Below are positions 36,072 to 44,756 of a DNA stretch of 64,000 nucleotides, in pieces (position 1 is the first letter of the stretch; each line of letters opens with the position of its first letter). Made by a program: the position numbers and the translations under genes. The notes under the pieces were generated by a model that was not told the origin of the DNA, made no database searches, and worked only from the letters and a program-made list of their open reading frames with translations. Source of the stretch: an uncultured Oscillibacter sp. (GTDB lineage: Bacteria > Bacillota > Clostridia > Oscillospirales > Oscillospiraceae); NCBI GenBank assembly GCA_950097265.1, contig CATNDJ010000006.1:11767-75766 (forward strand). The letters are read 5' to 3'.

Positions 36072-37088
36072 ATGTACAGTTTCCGCAACGACTACAGCGA
36101 AGGGGCCCACCCCAAGGTATTAAAGGCCCTCACCGAGACCAATTTCGAGCAGACCCGGGGCTACGGCCTGGACCCCCGCTGCCAGCAAACCCGGGAGCTC
36201 ATCCGTGAGCTCTGCGCCGCGCCGGAGGCGGACGTCCACTTCCTGGTGGGGGGCACCCAGACGAACCTTTTGGTCGTCGAGTCCATGCTCAAGCCCTATG
36301 AGGCGGTGATCTCCGCCCACACGGGCCACGTCAACGTCCACGAGACCGGGGCCATCGAGGGCACGGGGCACAAGGTGATCGCCGTCCCCAGCCCGGACGG
36401 GAAGCTCACCCCCGCCATGATCGAGTCCGTGCCGGAGCTCCACAGCGACGAGCACCAGGTGAAGCCCGCCATGGCCTACGTCTCCAACACCACGGAGATC
36501 GGAACCGTTTACTCCAAGGCGGAGCTGACGGCCCTCCGGCAGTGCTGCGACAAGCACGGGCTGATCCTCTTCTTGGACGGCGCCCGGCTGGGCTCCGCCC
36601 TGGCCTGCGGGGACATGACCTTCCCGGATTACGCGGCCCTGGCGGACGTGTTCTACATCGGCGGCACGAAAAACGGCGCCCTCTTCGGCGAGGCCCTGGT
36701 CTTCGCCAAGGCCCGGCCGGATTTCCGCTGGCACATGAAGCGCCGGGGGGCCATGCTGGCCAAGGGCCGCCTCCTGGGCATCCAGTTCCAGGCCCTGCTG
36801 GAGGACGGCACCTATGTGGAGGCCGCCCGGCACGCCAACGAGCTGGCCCTCCGGCTCCGGGACGGCGTGGCCGCCCTGGGCTATCCCCTGCCGGTGCCCT
36901 CCCCCTCCAACCAGCAGTTCCCCGTCCTGCCCAACGAGGCCATCGCAAAGCTCCAGGCCATGGGCTACGAGTTCGAGGTGGACCACGCCGCGGACCCGGA
37001 GCACACCTGCATCCGCCTGGTCACCAGCTGGGCCACGCCCGAGCGGGCCGTGGAGGACTTCCTCCGGGACCTGGCCTCCTGCAAATAA
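36072..37088 (+). CDS. ltaE: Low-specificity threonine aldolase family protein
   Basis: 338 aa, ATG 36072 after CTGGAGGTTCGCC. Fold type I PLP enzyme: FRNDYSEGAHPKVL, VGGTQTNLLVVESML, HVNVHETGAIEGTGHKV, SNTTEIGTVYSKAEL, FLDGARLGSAL and the PLP Lys in IGGTKNGALFGEALV. It should cleave threonine or allo-threonine to glycine and acetaldehyde. The beta-eliminating-lyase family is broad, so the true substrate could differ. Confidence 0.88.
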   Translation: MYSFRNDYSEGAHPKVLKALTETNFEQTRGYGLDPRCQQTRELIRELCAAPEADVHFLVGGTQTNLLVVESMLKPYEAVISAHTGHVNVHETGAIEGTGHKVIAVPSPDGKLTPAMIESVPELHSDEHQVKPAMAYVSNTTEIGTVYSKAELTALRQCCDKHGLILFLDGARLGSALACGDMTFPDYAALADVFYIGGTKNGALFGEALVFAKARPDFRWHMKRRGAMLAKGRLLGIQFQALLEDGTYVEAARHANELALRLRDGVAALGYPLPVPSPSNQQFPVLPNEAIAKLQAMGYEFEVDHAADPEHTCIRLVTSWATPERAVEDFLRDLASCK

Positions 37089-37099
37089 CGCTCCCGACG

Positions 37100-37132
37100 C
37101 GCCCCCTCCGGTCAACCCGGAGGGGGCGTTTC
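37100..37132. terminator. Terminator after ltaE
   Basis: 12-bp stem cgccccctccgg/ccggagggggcg, loop tcaac, then T-rich. It lies 5 bp from the stop of the convergent small gene and can serve both. Confidence 0.8.
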
Positions 37133-37136
37133 GCGC

Positions 37137-37319
37137 TTACTGGATGTGCTCTTCGGGAAAATTGTCCAGCACCCGGAAGCCCATCTCCTCGGATGTCGCC
37201 AGTGGGTACTTGTAGATAGAATCCGGGTCCTGAATGGGGCAGATTCTCTTTTCCGGCTCCAGCCGGAGAAACGGCTTGCCATCGTCAAGGTTATTTACCG
37301 CGCGCCTGTCCTTTGACAT
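37137..37319 (-). CDS. Small hypothetical protein, 60 aa
   Basis: ATG 37319 is preceded by GAGGTGATGTTTC, a credible ribosome site, and the frame closes against the ltaE terminator. The product is hydrophilic and acidic at the C-terminus (EEMGFRVLDNFPEEHIQ) without membrane segment or Cys. I do not recognise it. No other gene uses this stretch. It could be co-transcribed with ktrB-ktrA. Confidence 0.5.
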   Translation of the reverse strand: MSKDRRAVNNLDDGKPFLRLEPEKRICPIQDPDSIYKYPLATSEEMGFRVLDNFPEEHIQ

Positions 37320-37372
37320 GAAACATCACCTCAGAGACAGCATGCGCCGAAAGCCGGGAACTATGCCGGAAC

Positions 37373-38023
37373 TTAATGCAAATTCATCAGGCGGATGCCC
37401 GCTTCCTTGTCCCCGGCCACGATGATATGGGCGTCGTCCCGGAAGCGGTAGTTGGGGTCCACCAGGGGGACCACCACGTCGCCGCTCTTCACGCCTAAGA
37501 TGTTCACGTTATATTTCTGCCGGACTTCCAGTTCCACCACCGTATGTCCTTCCCACTCCTCGGGGATCTCCAACTCAAAAACGGCGAATTTCGGCGTGAG
37601 CTCAAAGTAGTCGAAGACATTCTCGGCGGAGAAGCGGATGGCCGCCCGGCGGGCCATGTCCATCTCCGTGTGGACTACGAAGTCCGCCCCGATTTTCCGC
37701 AGGAATTTAATCTGCCGCTCCTGGTCCGCCCGGGCCACCACGAACCGGGCCCCCAGCTCCTTCAGGGCCGCCGTGGCCTCCAGGGAGCACTGGAAGTCGT
37801 CCCGGACGCAGACGAAGCAAATGTCGAAATTCCGCACCCCCAGGGACTCCAAAACCTGCTCGTCCTGGCAGTCCCCCACACAGGCGGCGGTGGCCATGTT
37901 GGCAATCTTCGCCACCTTTTCCTCGTCGCGGTCCAAAACCATGACCTCGTTCCCCAGCTCCAGCAGATACCGGGTCAGGTGCCGCCCGAAGCGGCCCAAG
38001 CCGATGACCAAAAAGGATTTCAT
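37373..38023 (-). CDS. ktrA: Potassium uptake regulatory subunit (KtrA/TrkA type)
   Basis: 216 aa, ATG 38023 after GAGGGGAGGACAGGGA. The N-terminal RCK Rossmann domain has GLGRFGRHLTRYLLELG and the ribose-binding Asp in MVLDRDEEKV. The C-terminal RCK_C/TrkA_C domain (EWEGHTVVELEVRQKYNVNILGV, split by varied residues) binds a second nucleotide. It gates the KtrB channel by ATP/ADP or c-di-AMP. It follows ktrB by 16 bp. Confidence 0.93.
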   Translation of the reverse strand: MKSFLVIGLGRFGRHLTRYLLELGNEVMVLDRDEEKVAKIANMATAACVGDCQDEQVLESLGVRNFDICFVCVRDDFQCSLEATAALKELGARFVVARADQERQIKFLRKIGADFVVHTEMDMARRAAIRFSAENVFDYFELTPKFAVFELEIPEEWEGHTVVELEVRQKYNVNILGVKSGDVVVPLVDPNYRFRDDAHIIVAGDKEAGIRLMNLH

Positions 38024-38039
38024 TCCCTGTCCTCCCCTC

Positions 38040-39359
38040 TCAACCGATCAGAATTTTCTCCGGCACATAGCGCAGCCCGTTCTGCGCCGCCCGCCCGCGG
38101 GTCACCGCCATGGCCACGGAGATGCTGCCCACCCGTCCGGTGAACATCAGCAGAATCACCACCCATTTGGAAAGCAGCGGCAGGGACCCCGTCAGGTTCC
38201 GGCTGAGGCCCACGGTGCTCATGGCGGAGAAGATCTCGTACAGCGCGTCCGTCAGCTCCGCGCCCTGGACGCACAGCACCATCGTGCCCAGCGCCGCCCC
38301 AAACAGGTAGACGGCGGCGGTGGAATAGGCCTTGTGGATGTCCCCGCCGTCCAAGCGGCGGTGGAAGACGTTTACGTCGTCCTGCCGCCAGATCCGCGCC
38401 CGGACTCCCAGGGCCAGCACCGCGAAGGTGTTCACCTTCACGCCGCCGCCGGTGGACCCGGAGGCCGCGCCCACAAACATCAAAAGCAGCATCAGCAACA
38501 CGCCCCCCTGGCTCAGGGCGGTCTGGTCCACCGAGGCAAAGCCCGCCGTCCGGGCCGTCACCGACTGGAAAGCCGCCATCAGCGCCCGTGTGGGGCCGTC
38601 CGCCCCGGCGAAGGCACAGTCCGCCTCCAAAAACCAGAAGGCGATTCCGCCCCCGGCGAAGAGGAACAGGGTCACGGTAAAGGCCATCTTGGAGTGGAGC
38701 CGCCAGCGGCGGAAATGCCGCCCGTGGGTCAGGATGTCGTCCCACACCAGGAAGCCCAGGCCCCCGCAGATGATGAGGGCCATCAGCACGAAGTTCAAAA
38801 GGGGCTCCCCCGCCTCCGCGGTGATGGACGCGCCGGTACCCAGAAGGTCGAAGCCCGCGTTGCAGAAGGCCGAGACGGCGTGAAACACGGCCATCCAAAG
38901 CCCCCTCCCCAGTCCGTACCGGGGGCAGAACCAGAATACCAGCAGCGCCGCCCCCAGGCCCTCGCACAAAAACGTCACCAGCAGGGCCCGCCGGGCCAGG
39001 CGGACCACGCCCCCCAGCTGCAGGGCCCCCACGCTGTCCTGGAGCAGGGCCCGCTGCCGCAGGCCCACCCGCCGCCGGGCCAGCAGCGCCGCCGGAAGGG
39101 AGGCCGTCACGAAGCCAAGGCCCCCGATCTGGATGAGCAGAAGGAGGACCGCCTGGCCGAACGCGCTGAATTGGGTGGCGGTGTCGTACACCGTCAGCCC
39201 CGTGACGCAGGAGGCGGAGGCCGCCGTAAACACGGCGTTGGTCCAGGAGATACCCTCCCCGTTCCGGGAGGCGGCGGGCAGGGACAAAAGGCACGCCCCC
39301 GCCAAAATCAGCAGGGCGAAACCCAGGGCCAGGGTTTGAACGGCGTTTGGTCTGCGCAT
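38040..39359 (-). CDS. ktrB: Potassium transporter (KtrB/TrkH type)
   Basis: 439 aa, ATG 39359 after TAGGAGGCCCGCC. Four repeated membrane-pore-membrane units, each with a filter Gly: SASCVTGLTVY, VSAFCNAGFDLL, SVTARTAGFASV and SAMSTVGLSRNL. This matches the K+ or Na+-coupled K+ channel subunit. It forms the uptake system with KtrA. Confidence 0.94.
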   Translation of the reverse strand: MRRPNAVQTLALGFALLILAGACLLSLPAASRNGEGISWTNAVFTAASASCVTGLTVYDTATQFSAFGQAVLLLLIQIGGLGFVTASLPAALLARRRVGLRQRALLQDSVGALQLGGVVRLARRALLVTFLCEGLGAALLVFWFCPRYGLGRGLWMAVFHAVSAFCNAGFDLLGTGASITAEAGEPLLNFVLMALIICGGLGFLVWDDILTHGRHFRRWRLHSKMAFTVTLFLFAGGGIAFWFLEADCAFAGADGPTRALMAAFQSVTARTAGFASVDQTALSQGGVLLMLLLMFVGAASGSTGGGVKVNTFAVLALGVRARIWRQDDVNVFHRRLDGGDIHKAYSTAAVYLFGAALGTMVLCVQGAELTDALYEIFSAMSTVGLSRNLTGSLPLLSKWVVILLMFTGRVGSISVAMAVTRGRAAQNGLRYVPEKILIG

Positions 39360-39392
39360 GGGCGGGCCTCCTAAAATATGGTTTCCACTGCT

Positions 39393-39420
39393 ATTATACC
39401 CCGTTTTTTCCCATTTGCAA
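39393..39420 (-). promoter_or_regulatory. Promoter of ktrB-ktrA
   Basis: Minus strand: TTGCAA, 16-base spacer, perfect TATAAT, about 33 bp before ATG 39359. Confidence 0.7.
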
Positions 39421-39426
39421 GGGGGG

Positions 39427-40530
39427 TCATTCCAGCAGGAGCAGCCGCTTCAAAAACTCCACGCCCCGGGGCAGCACGGCCTCGTCGTCGAAGCAGAACT
39501 CCGGGGAGTGGAGCTCCGGCGTGTCTCCCACTCCCAGCAGGAAAAACAGGCCCGGCACCCGCCGCTGGTAGAAAGAGAAGTCCTCCGCCGTCAGCATGGG
39601 GGCCTCCAGAGACAGGGGCGCGGCCTCCCCCAGGGCGGACTGGACCGCCTTATAGAGCCCCTCGTGGTTCCAGACGGCGGGATAGCCCTCGCTCAGATGA
39701 ACCCCCGCGCCGCAGCCGGTCTCCGCCGCGATCTCCCGGCCGATCTCCTCCAGCCGCCGGCGGCAGAGGGCCTGAGTCTCGTCCCGATAGGTCCGAAGGC
39801 TCCCCTCCAGCACCGTCCCGCCGCTGACGGCGTTGCGGACCGTGCCGGAGACCATCTTCCCAAAGCGCAGCACCACCGGCTCCTCCCCCGGCAGGGTTTC
39901 CAGCATGGCGTAAGCCCGGCGGAGGTACTCCGCCCCCGCCGTCATGGCGTCAATTCCCTCCGCCGCCCGGCCGATGTGGACGCTCTTGCCGGTGAGCGTC
40001 ACCGTCACCTCGTTGGACCGGGCCATGATGGGACCGGGGCGGCAGTAAACCCGCCCCCGCTCCAGCTTGGGCCACAGGTGCAGGGCAAAGACCCGGGCGG
40101 CATGGTACCGCTCCAGGATTCCGGTATTGCAGAGCTTTTCCGCCCCGCCGGTGGTCTCCTCGGCGGGCTGGAAGAGGAAGAGGACATTCCGGGGCAGGGC
40201 TTCCCGGCGGGCGGCGGCGTACTCCGCCAGGGCCAGGACCATGGCGGTGTGCCCGTCGTGGCCGCAGGCGTGCATGGCCCCGGCGTGGGCCGAGGCGTAG
40301 GGGAGGCCCGTGACCTCCTCCACGGGCAGCGCGTCCATGTCCGCCCGGAAAGCCACAGTCTCCGCCTTCCCCGCGTCCAGATAGGCGCAGACGCCGGAGG
40401 GGATGGGGGAAAACGCCTCCAGGTCAAAGCTGGCCAGGGCGGAACGGACATAGGCGCAGGTCTCCGGCAGGCGGTCGTCCAGCTCCGGGATGCGGTGCAG
40501 GGCGCGGCGGTATTCGACAACAGGCTGCAT
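39427..40530 (-). CDS. M20D amidohydrolase, possibly N-acetyldiaminopimelate deacetylase
   Basis: 367 aa from ATG 40530 after CAAGGAGGCCGAAACC; the long upstream frame crosses the promoter. Di-metal peptidase family M20 with RRALHRIPELD, AFRADMDALPV, HACGHDGHTAMVLAL, FLFQPAEETTGGAEKL and EAPMLTAEDFSFY. The family includes N-acyl amino-acid hydrolases and the acetyl-DAP deacetylase (YkuR type). Because it is divergent from a lysine-riboswitch dap operon with an acetyltransferase-type DapH, the latter role is a reasonable inference, not proof. Confidence 0.85.
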   Translation of the reverse strand: MQPVVEYRRALHRIPELDDRLPETCAYVRSALASFDLEAFSPIPSGVCAYLDAGKAETVAFRADMDALPVEEVTGLPYASAHAGAMHACGHDGHTAMVLALAEYAAARREALPRNVLFLFQPAEETTGGAEKLCNTGILERYHAARVFALHLWPKLERGRVYCRPGPIMARSNEVTVTLTGKSVHIGRAAEGIDAMTAGAEYLRRAYAMLETLPGEEPVVLRFGKMVSGTVRNAVSGGTVLEGSLRTYRDETQALCRRRLEEIGREIAAETGCGAGVHLSEGYPAVWNHEGLYKAVQSALGEAAPLSLEAPMLTAEDFSFYQRRVPGLFFLLGVGDTPELHSPEFCFDDEAVLPRGVEFLKRLLLLE

Positions 40531-40566
40531 GGTTTCGGCCTCCTTGCGTTCGATTCGGTAAACCTC

Positions 40567-40596
40567 AATATAGCATGTTCCGGCGGCCCTGGGCAA
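40567..40596 (-). promoter_or_regulatory. Promoter of the M20 gene
   Basis: Minus strand: TTGCCC, 18-base spacer, TATATT, 37 bp before ATG 40530. Confidence 0.55.
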
Positions 40597-40648
40597 GAGG
40601 CGGCGGCGTTTTCGTCGGTTTCCACAAGGACTTTTTGCGCCTACCCTC

Positions 40649-40677
40649 TTGCAACCGGGTTTGGAAGATGATATGAT
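40649..40677 (+). promoter_or_regulatory. Promoter of the riboswitch-dap operon
   Basis: TTGCAA, 17-base spacer, TATGAT. It ends 10 bp before the lysine aptamer. Confidence 0.7.
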
Positions 40678-40687
40678 AGCCAAAAAT

Positions 40688-40848
40688 GAGATAGAGGCGC
40701 GGAGACGAAGAAGTCGCGGGAGCCGGCAGGCTGGGAACGCGGCGGAGGCAGCTCCGCCGAATCCTCCGCCCAGGCGTGGGCGGGAGATGGGCCCGGGGGG
40801 AAGACCTCCGGGACTGTCCGCAGCCCAAAGCTGCGGGGGCGCTATCCG
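40688..40848 (+). promoter_or_regulatory. Lysine riboswitch (L-box) aptamer
   Basis: The P1 strand gatagaggcgc at 40690 pairs with gcgctatc ending at 40846. The AGAGGcGC core, a CCGCCGAA segment near 40765 and the 3' element CTGTC-hairpin-GGGGCGCTATC (P5 arm cgcagc/gctgcg) match the L-box consensus. It senses lysine and controls the dapA-dapB-dapH operon 120 bp downstream. The 436-bp gene-free stretch 40531-40966 is fully explained by two promoters, this aptamer and its terminator. Confidence 0.88.
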
Positions 40849-40860
40849 CTTACAGAGCCG

Positions 40861-40917
40861 TCACGCCGTCCCGGCGTGAACACTGTCGGTAGGAGCGCGG
40901 CCTCTACCGGCTTTTTT
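40861..40917 (+). terminator. Riboswitch expression platform terminator
   Basis: A small hairpin tcacgcc/ggcgtga (40861-40879) is followed by a terminator stem built on tcggta...taccgg with a bulge (40886-40910) and a run of seven T. Lysine binding should favour it and stop transcription before dapA. Confidence 0.8.
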
Positions 40918-40966
40918 ATATCAACCGCCACCACCCCGACTATACAAACATCTGGAGGGCACTCAA

Positions 40967-41854
40967 ATGAAATTCAACAACCCAACCGGCTCCATCGTCG
41001 CCATGATCACCCCGTTTCACGAGGACGGCAGCGTTAATTTCGACGTACTCACCCAGCTCCTGGAACGGCAGATCGCCGGCGGGACCGACGGCATCCTCAC
41101 CCTGGGCACTACCGGCGAATACCCCACCATGAGCCACGAGGAGGACGCCTCCGTGGTGGCCCACACCATCAAGGTGGTAAACGGCCGGGTCCCCGTCATC
41201 GTAGGCAGCGGCTCCAACTGCACCGCCACCCAAATTGAGAAAAGCGTGGAGTACCAGGACATGGGGGCCGACGCCCTGCTGCTCATCGCCCCCTACTACA
41301 ACAAGGCCAACCCGGAGGGCATGTACCGCCACTTCGCCGAGACGGCGGACAAGGTGCACATCCCCTGCCTGCTCTACAACGTGCCGGGCCGCACGGGCTG
41401 CTCCATTCCCGTCTCCGTGGTGGAGAAGCTCAGCAGGCACCCCCAGATCTGCGGCATCAAGGAGGCCAGCGGGGACATGTCCTACGCCATGAAAATCGCC
41501 CACTGCGTGGGCCCGGACTTCGCCCTCTACTCCGGAAACGACGACATCACCCTGCCCCTGATGAGCATCGGAGGCAGCGGCGTCATTTCCGTCTTTGCCA
41601 ACATCTGCCCGGACGTGTGCCATGAGATCGTGACGGACTACGCCGGAGGGAATCAGGCCCAGGCCCTGAAGAACCACCTGAAATACCTGAAGCTGATGAA
41701 CGACCTCTTCATGGAGGTGAACCCCATCCCCGTCAAGTCCGCCATGAACATGATGGGCCTGAACGCGGGCCCCCTGCGCATGCCCCTGTGCGAGATGAGC
41801 GCCGGGCACAGGGAGGCCCTCCGGACCACGCTGGAGGAGGCGGGTCTACTGTGA
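40967..41854 (+). CDS. dapA: 4-Hydroxy-tetrahydrodipicolinate synthase
   Basis: 295 aa, ATG 40967 after TGGAGGGCACTCAA. TIM-barrel Schiff-base lyase: GTTGEYPTMSHEE, catalytic Tyr in LLYNVPGRTG and Schiff-base Lys in GIKEASGD. Condenses pyruvate with aspartate semialdehyde, the first committed step to diaminopimelate and lysine. Under lysine riboswitch control. Confidence 0.96.
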   Translation: MKFNNPTGSIVAMITPFHEDGSVNFDVLTQLLERQIAGGTDGILTLGTTGEYPTMSHEEDASVVAHTIKVVNGRVPVIVGSGSNCTATQIEKSVEYQDMGADALLLIAPYYNKANPEGMYRHFAETADKVHIPCLLYNVPGRTGCSIPVSVVEKLSRHPQICGIKEASGDMSYAMKIAHCVGPDFALYSGNDDITLPLMSIGGSGVISVFANICPDVCHEIVTDYAGGNQAQALKNHLKYLKLMNDLFMEVNPIPVKSAMNMMGLNAGPLRMPLCEMSAGHREALRTTLEEAGLL

Positions 41855-42570
41855 AATACATCCTGATCGGCCGGGGCAAAATGGGCCGCCTCCTCCAGGA
41901 GACCGCCCAGGCCGCCGGGGATGAAGTCGAGGCCGCCTTTGGGCGGGCGGACCTGGACAGCCTGGGGAAGCTGGGGAAAACCGCCGACGTGGTAATCGAC
42001 TTCTCCCGGCCCGAGGCCCTGCCGGAAATCTGCTCCTACGTCCGCCGGACCGGGACGCCCCTGCTCTCCGGCACCACCGGCTACACCGCCGCCCAAATGG
42101 CCCAGCTGGAAGCCCTGGGGGTCTCCGCCCCGGTGCTGTGGAGCGCCAACTTCTCCCTGGGCGTGGCCGTGCTGGTCCGGGCCCTGAAGGCGGTCTCCGG
42201 GGTGCTGAAGCCGGACTTCGACGTCGAGCTGACGGAGACCCACCACAGCCAGAAGGCCGACGCCCCCAGCGGAACCGCTAAGCTGCTGCTGGAGGCCATC
42301 GACCCCGCCCACGCCCTGACCCCGGTCTACGGCCGGGAGGGAAACACCGGGAAGCGCCGGAAAGAGGAAATCGGCGTCCACGCCCTCCGGGGAGGCACGG
42401 TGGCGGGGACCCACACCGTCCACTTCTTCGGCCCCGGCGAGGAGCTGGAGTTCACCCACCGGGCGGCCAGCCGCCAGATCTTTGTCAACGGCGCGCTGCA
42501 CATGGCCCGGCTGCTGCCGGGGAAGCCCAACGGGGTCTATGATTTGCAGAAAATTCTATTTGGAGAGTGA
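41851..42570 (+). CDS. dapB: 4-Hydroxy-tetrahydrodipicolinate reductase
   Basis: 239 aa, GTG 41851 overlapping the dapA stop as GTGA, with GGAGGAGG upstream. Short Rossmann N-terminus ([12 protein letters not shown]), [11 protein letters not shown] and the signature [18 protein letters not shown] with catalytic His-Lys. Reduces HTPA with NAD(P)H. Confidence 0.96.
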   Translation: MKYILIGRGKMGRLLQETAQAAGDEVEAAFGRADLDSLGKLGKTADVVIDFSRPEALPEICSYVRRTGTPLLSGTTGYTAAQMAQLEALGVSAPVLWSANFSLGVAVLVRALKAVSGVLKPDFDVELTETHHSQKADAPSGTAKLLLEAIDPAHALTPVYGREGNTGKRRKEEIGVHALRGGTVAGTHTVHFFGPGEELEFTHRAASRQIFVNGALHMARLLPGKPNGVYDLQKILFGE

Positions 42571-42575
42571 CGCCT

Positions 42576-43271
42576 ATGAACGCACAGGAGATCATCGACT
42601 ATATCGCAAACTCGGAAAAGAAAACCCCGGTCAAGCTCTATGTCAACACCACCGCTCCCGTGGACTTCGGCTCCGCCAAGGTCTTCGGCTCCGGAAACAG
42701 CTTCACCGTCTTCGGCGACTGGGCGGAGCTGGGCCCTATTCTGGAGGCCAACCGAGGCAGCATCTCAGATTTGGTTATTGAGAACGACCGCCGGAACTCC
42801 GGCGTGCCCCTGCTGGACCTGAAGGGCGTGAAAGCCCGCGTCGAGCCCGGCGCCGTCATCCGGGAAAAGGTGGAGATCGGCGAGGGGGCCGTCATCATGA
42901 TGGGGGCCGTCCTCAACATCGGCGCGGTAGTGGGCCCGGGCACCATGATCGACATGGGGGCCGTGCTGGGCGGCCGGGCCACGGTAGGGGCCCGCTGCCA
43001 CATCGGCGCAGGGGCCGTGCTGGCCGGCGTGGTGGAGCCCGCTTCCGCCACCCCCGTCATCGTGGAGGACGGCGTGCTGGTGGGGGCCAACGCCGTGGTC
43101 ATCGAGGGGGTCCATATCGGGAAAAACGCCGTGGTGGCCGCTGGGGCCGTGGTCATCGAGGACGTGCCGGAAAACGCCGTGGTGGCCGGAAGCCCCGCCC
43201 GGGTCATCAAGATGAAGGACGAGAAGACCGAGGGCAAGACCGCCCTGGTGGACGCGCTCCGCAAACTTTAA
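42576..43271 (+). CDS. dapH: Tetrahydrodipicolinate N-acetyltransferase
   Basis: 231 aa, ATG 42576 after TGGAGAGTGACGCCT. The N-terminal alpha domain ([20 protein letters not shown]) precedes a left-handed beta-helix of hexapeptide repeats ([20 protein letters not shown] and following). The length and N-terminal domain fit the Gram-positive acetyltransferase DapH rather than proteobacterial DapD. It commits the pathway to the N-acetyl branch, which needs an aminotransferase and a deacetylase later. Confidence 0.93.
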   Translation: MNAQEIIDYIANSEKKTPVKLYVNTTAPVDFGSAKVFGSGNSFTVFGDWAELGPILEANRGSISDLVIENDRRNSGVPLLDLKGVKARVEPGAVIREKVEIGEGAVIMMGAVLNIGAVVGPGTMIDMGAVLGGRATVGARCHIGAGAVLAGVVEPASATPVIVEDGVLVGANAVVIEGVHIGKNAVVAAGAVVIEDVPENAVVAGSPARVIKMKDEKTEGKTALVDALRKL

Positions 43272-43275
43272 GATA

Positions 43276-43311
43276 AAAGAGACCGCCTGGAAATTTCCAG
43301 GCGGTCTCTTT
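43276..43311. terminator. Bidirectional terminator between dapH and lysA
   Basis: 15-bp stem aaagagaccgcctgg/ccaggcggtctcttt, loop aaattt, followed by T-run; A-run on the other side serves lysA. Confidence 0.9.
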
Positions 43312-44571
43312 TTACCACACCAGCGTCGCGAAATAGTCCTCCAGCGTCTCCGCCCGGCGGATAAGCTCCACGCTTCCGTCCTCTCGGAAGAGCAGCTCCG
43401 CCGAGCGGAGCTTGCCGTTATAGTTGTAGCCCATGGAAAAGCCGTGGGCCCCCGCGTCGTGGATCACCAGCAGGTCCCCCATGTCCACCTTGGGCAGCAT
43501 CCGGTCCACGGCGAACTTGTCGTTGTTTTCGCAGAGGCTCCCCGCCACGTCGTACTTGTGGTCGCAGGGGGCCCCCTCCTTCCCCATCACCGTGATGTGG
43601 TGGTAGGCCCCGTACATGGCGGGGCGCATCAGGTTACAGGCGCAGGCGTCCACGCCGATATACTCCTTGTAGATGTGCTTTTCATGGATGGCCCGGGTGA
43701 CCAGATGGCCGTAAGGGGCCAGCATGTAGCGGCCCAGCTCCGTGTACAGGGCTGCGTCCCCCATGCCGGCGGGGACCAGGATTTCCTCGTAGGCCTTCCG
43801 CACGCCCTCGCCGATGACGGCGATGTCGTTTTCCGGCTCCTCCGGGCGGTAGGGCACGCCCACGCCGCCGGAGAGGTTGATGAAGGTGATCCGGCACCCG
43901 GTCTCCTCCTGGAGCTCCGCCGCCAGCTGGAAGAGGATGCGGGCCAGAGCGGGGTAATAGTCGTTAGACAGGGTGTTGGAGGCCAGGAATGCGTGGACGC
44001 CAAATTCCTTAACGCCCAGGTCCCGCAAACGCCGGAACGCCTCGCTGAGCTGGGGCCGGGTCATGCCGTACTTCGCGTCGCCGGGGGTGTCCATCACCTG
44101 CACGCCGTCCCGGCTCTCCCCCAGGGTGAAGACCCCGCCGGGGTTGTACCGGCAGCAGACTTTCTCCGGGACCTTCCCCAGGGCGCTTACCAGGGTGTCG
44201 ATGAGGGTAATATCGTCCAGGTTGATGATGCCCCCCAGGCGGGCGGCGGCCTGAAACTCCTCCTCCGTGGTGTTGTTGGAGGAAAACATGATCCCCGCTT
44301 CCCCGGTGATCCCGCAGCGCTCCGCCAGGGCCAGCTCCGCCAGGGAGGAGCAGTCGCAGCCGCAGCCCTCCTCGTGGAGGAGCTTCAAAATGGCGGGCGT
44401 CGGCGTGGCCTTGACGGCGAAGTACTCCCGGAAGCCGGGGTTCCAGGCGAAGGCGGCCTTCAGCCGCCGGGCGTTTTCCCGAATGCCCCGCTCGTCGTAG
44501 ATGTGGAAGGGGGTGGGATGCCGGGCGGCGATAGCCTCCAGCTTCTCTTTTGTGACAAAGGGTGTTTTCAT
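43312..44571 (-). CDS. lysA: Diaminopimelate decarboxylase
   Basis: 419 aa from ATG 44571 after GAGGTCGTTTT; the longer frame crosses the promoter. Fold III PLP enzyme with Schiff-base Lys in YFAVKATPTPAIL, HAFLASNTLSNDYY, NLSGGVGVPYRPEE, ELGRYMLAPYGHLVTR and VAGSLCENNDKFA. It makes lysine from meso-DAP. The sequence is of the divergent LysA subgroup; a related amino-acid decarboxylase is less likely given the neighbouring dap genes. Confidence 0.9.
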   Translation of the reverse strand: MKTPFVTKEKLEAIAARHPTPFHIYDERGIRENARRLKAAFAWNPGFREYFAVKATPTPAILKLLHEEGCGCDCSSLAELALAERCGITGEAGIMFSSNNTTEEEFQAAARLGGIINLDDITLIDTLVSALGKVPEKVCCRYNPGGVFTLGESRDGVQVMDTPGDAKYGMTRPQLSEAFRRLRDLGVKEFGVHAFLASNTLSNDYYPALARILFQLAAELQEETGCRITFINLSGGVGVPYRPEEPENDIAVIGEGVRKAYEEILVPAGMGDAALYTELGRYMLAPYGHLVTRAIHEKHIYKEYIGVDACACNLMRPAMYGAYHHITVMGKEGAPCDHKYDVAGSLCENNDKFAVDRMLPKVDMGDLLVIHDAGAHGFSMGYNYNGKLRSAELLFREDGSVELIRRAETLEDYFATLVW

Positions 44572-44607
44572 AAAACGACCTCGCATCTTTTGTACTTTGA
44601 TTTTCTC

Positions 44608-44637
44608 ATTGTAGCCGCCCCCTGACCGCACTGTCAA
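44608..44637 (-). promoter_or_regulatory. Promoter of lysA
   Basis: Minus strand: consensus TTGACA, 18-base spacer, TACAAT, 37 bp before ATG 44571. No aptamer lies between it and the gene, so lysA escapes the riboswitch. Confidence 0.7.
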
Positions 44638-44682
44638 GGACTTTTCCGAAATCCCCGCGATATTCTTTTCAAAAAATAGCCC

Positions 44683-44711
44683 TTGCCTTTCGCCGCCCCC
44701 GGCGGTACAAT
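44683..44711 (+). promoter_or_regulatory. Promoter of the selenium/sulfur trio
   Basis: TTGCCT, 17-base spacer, TACAAT, 45 bp before the yedF start. Confidence 0.65.
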
Positions 44712-44756
44712 GATGAGGACAACACCCGCCCCCGGGCGGAAAACGGAGGTATGGAG

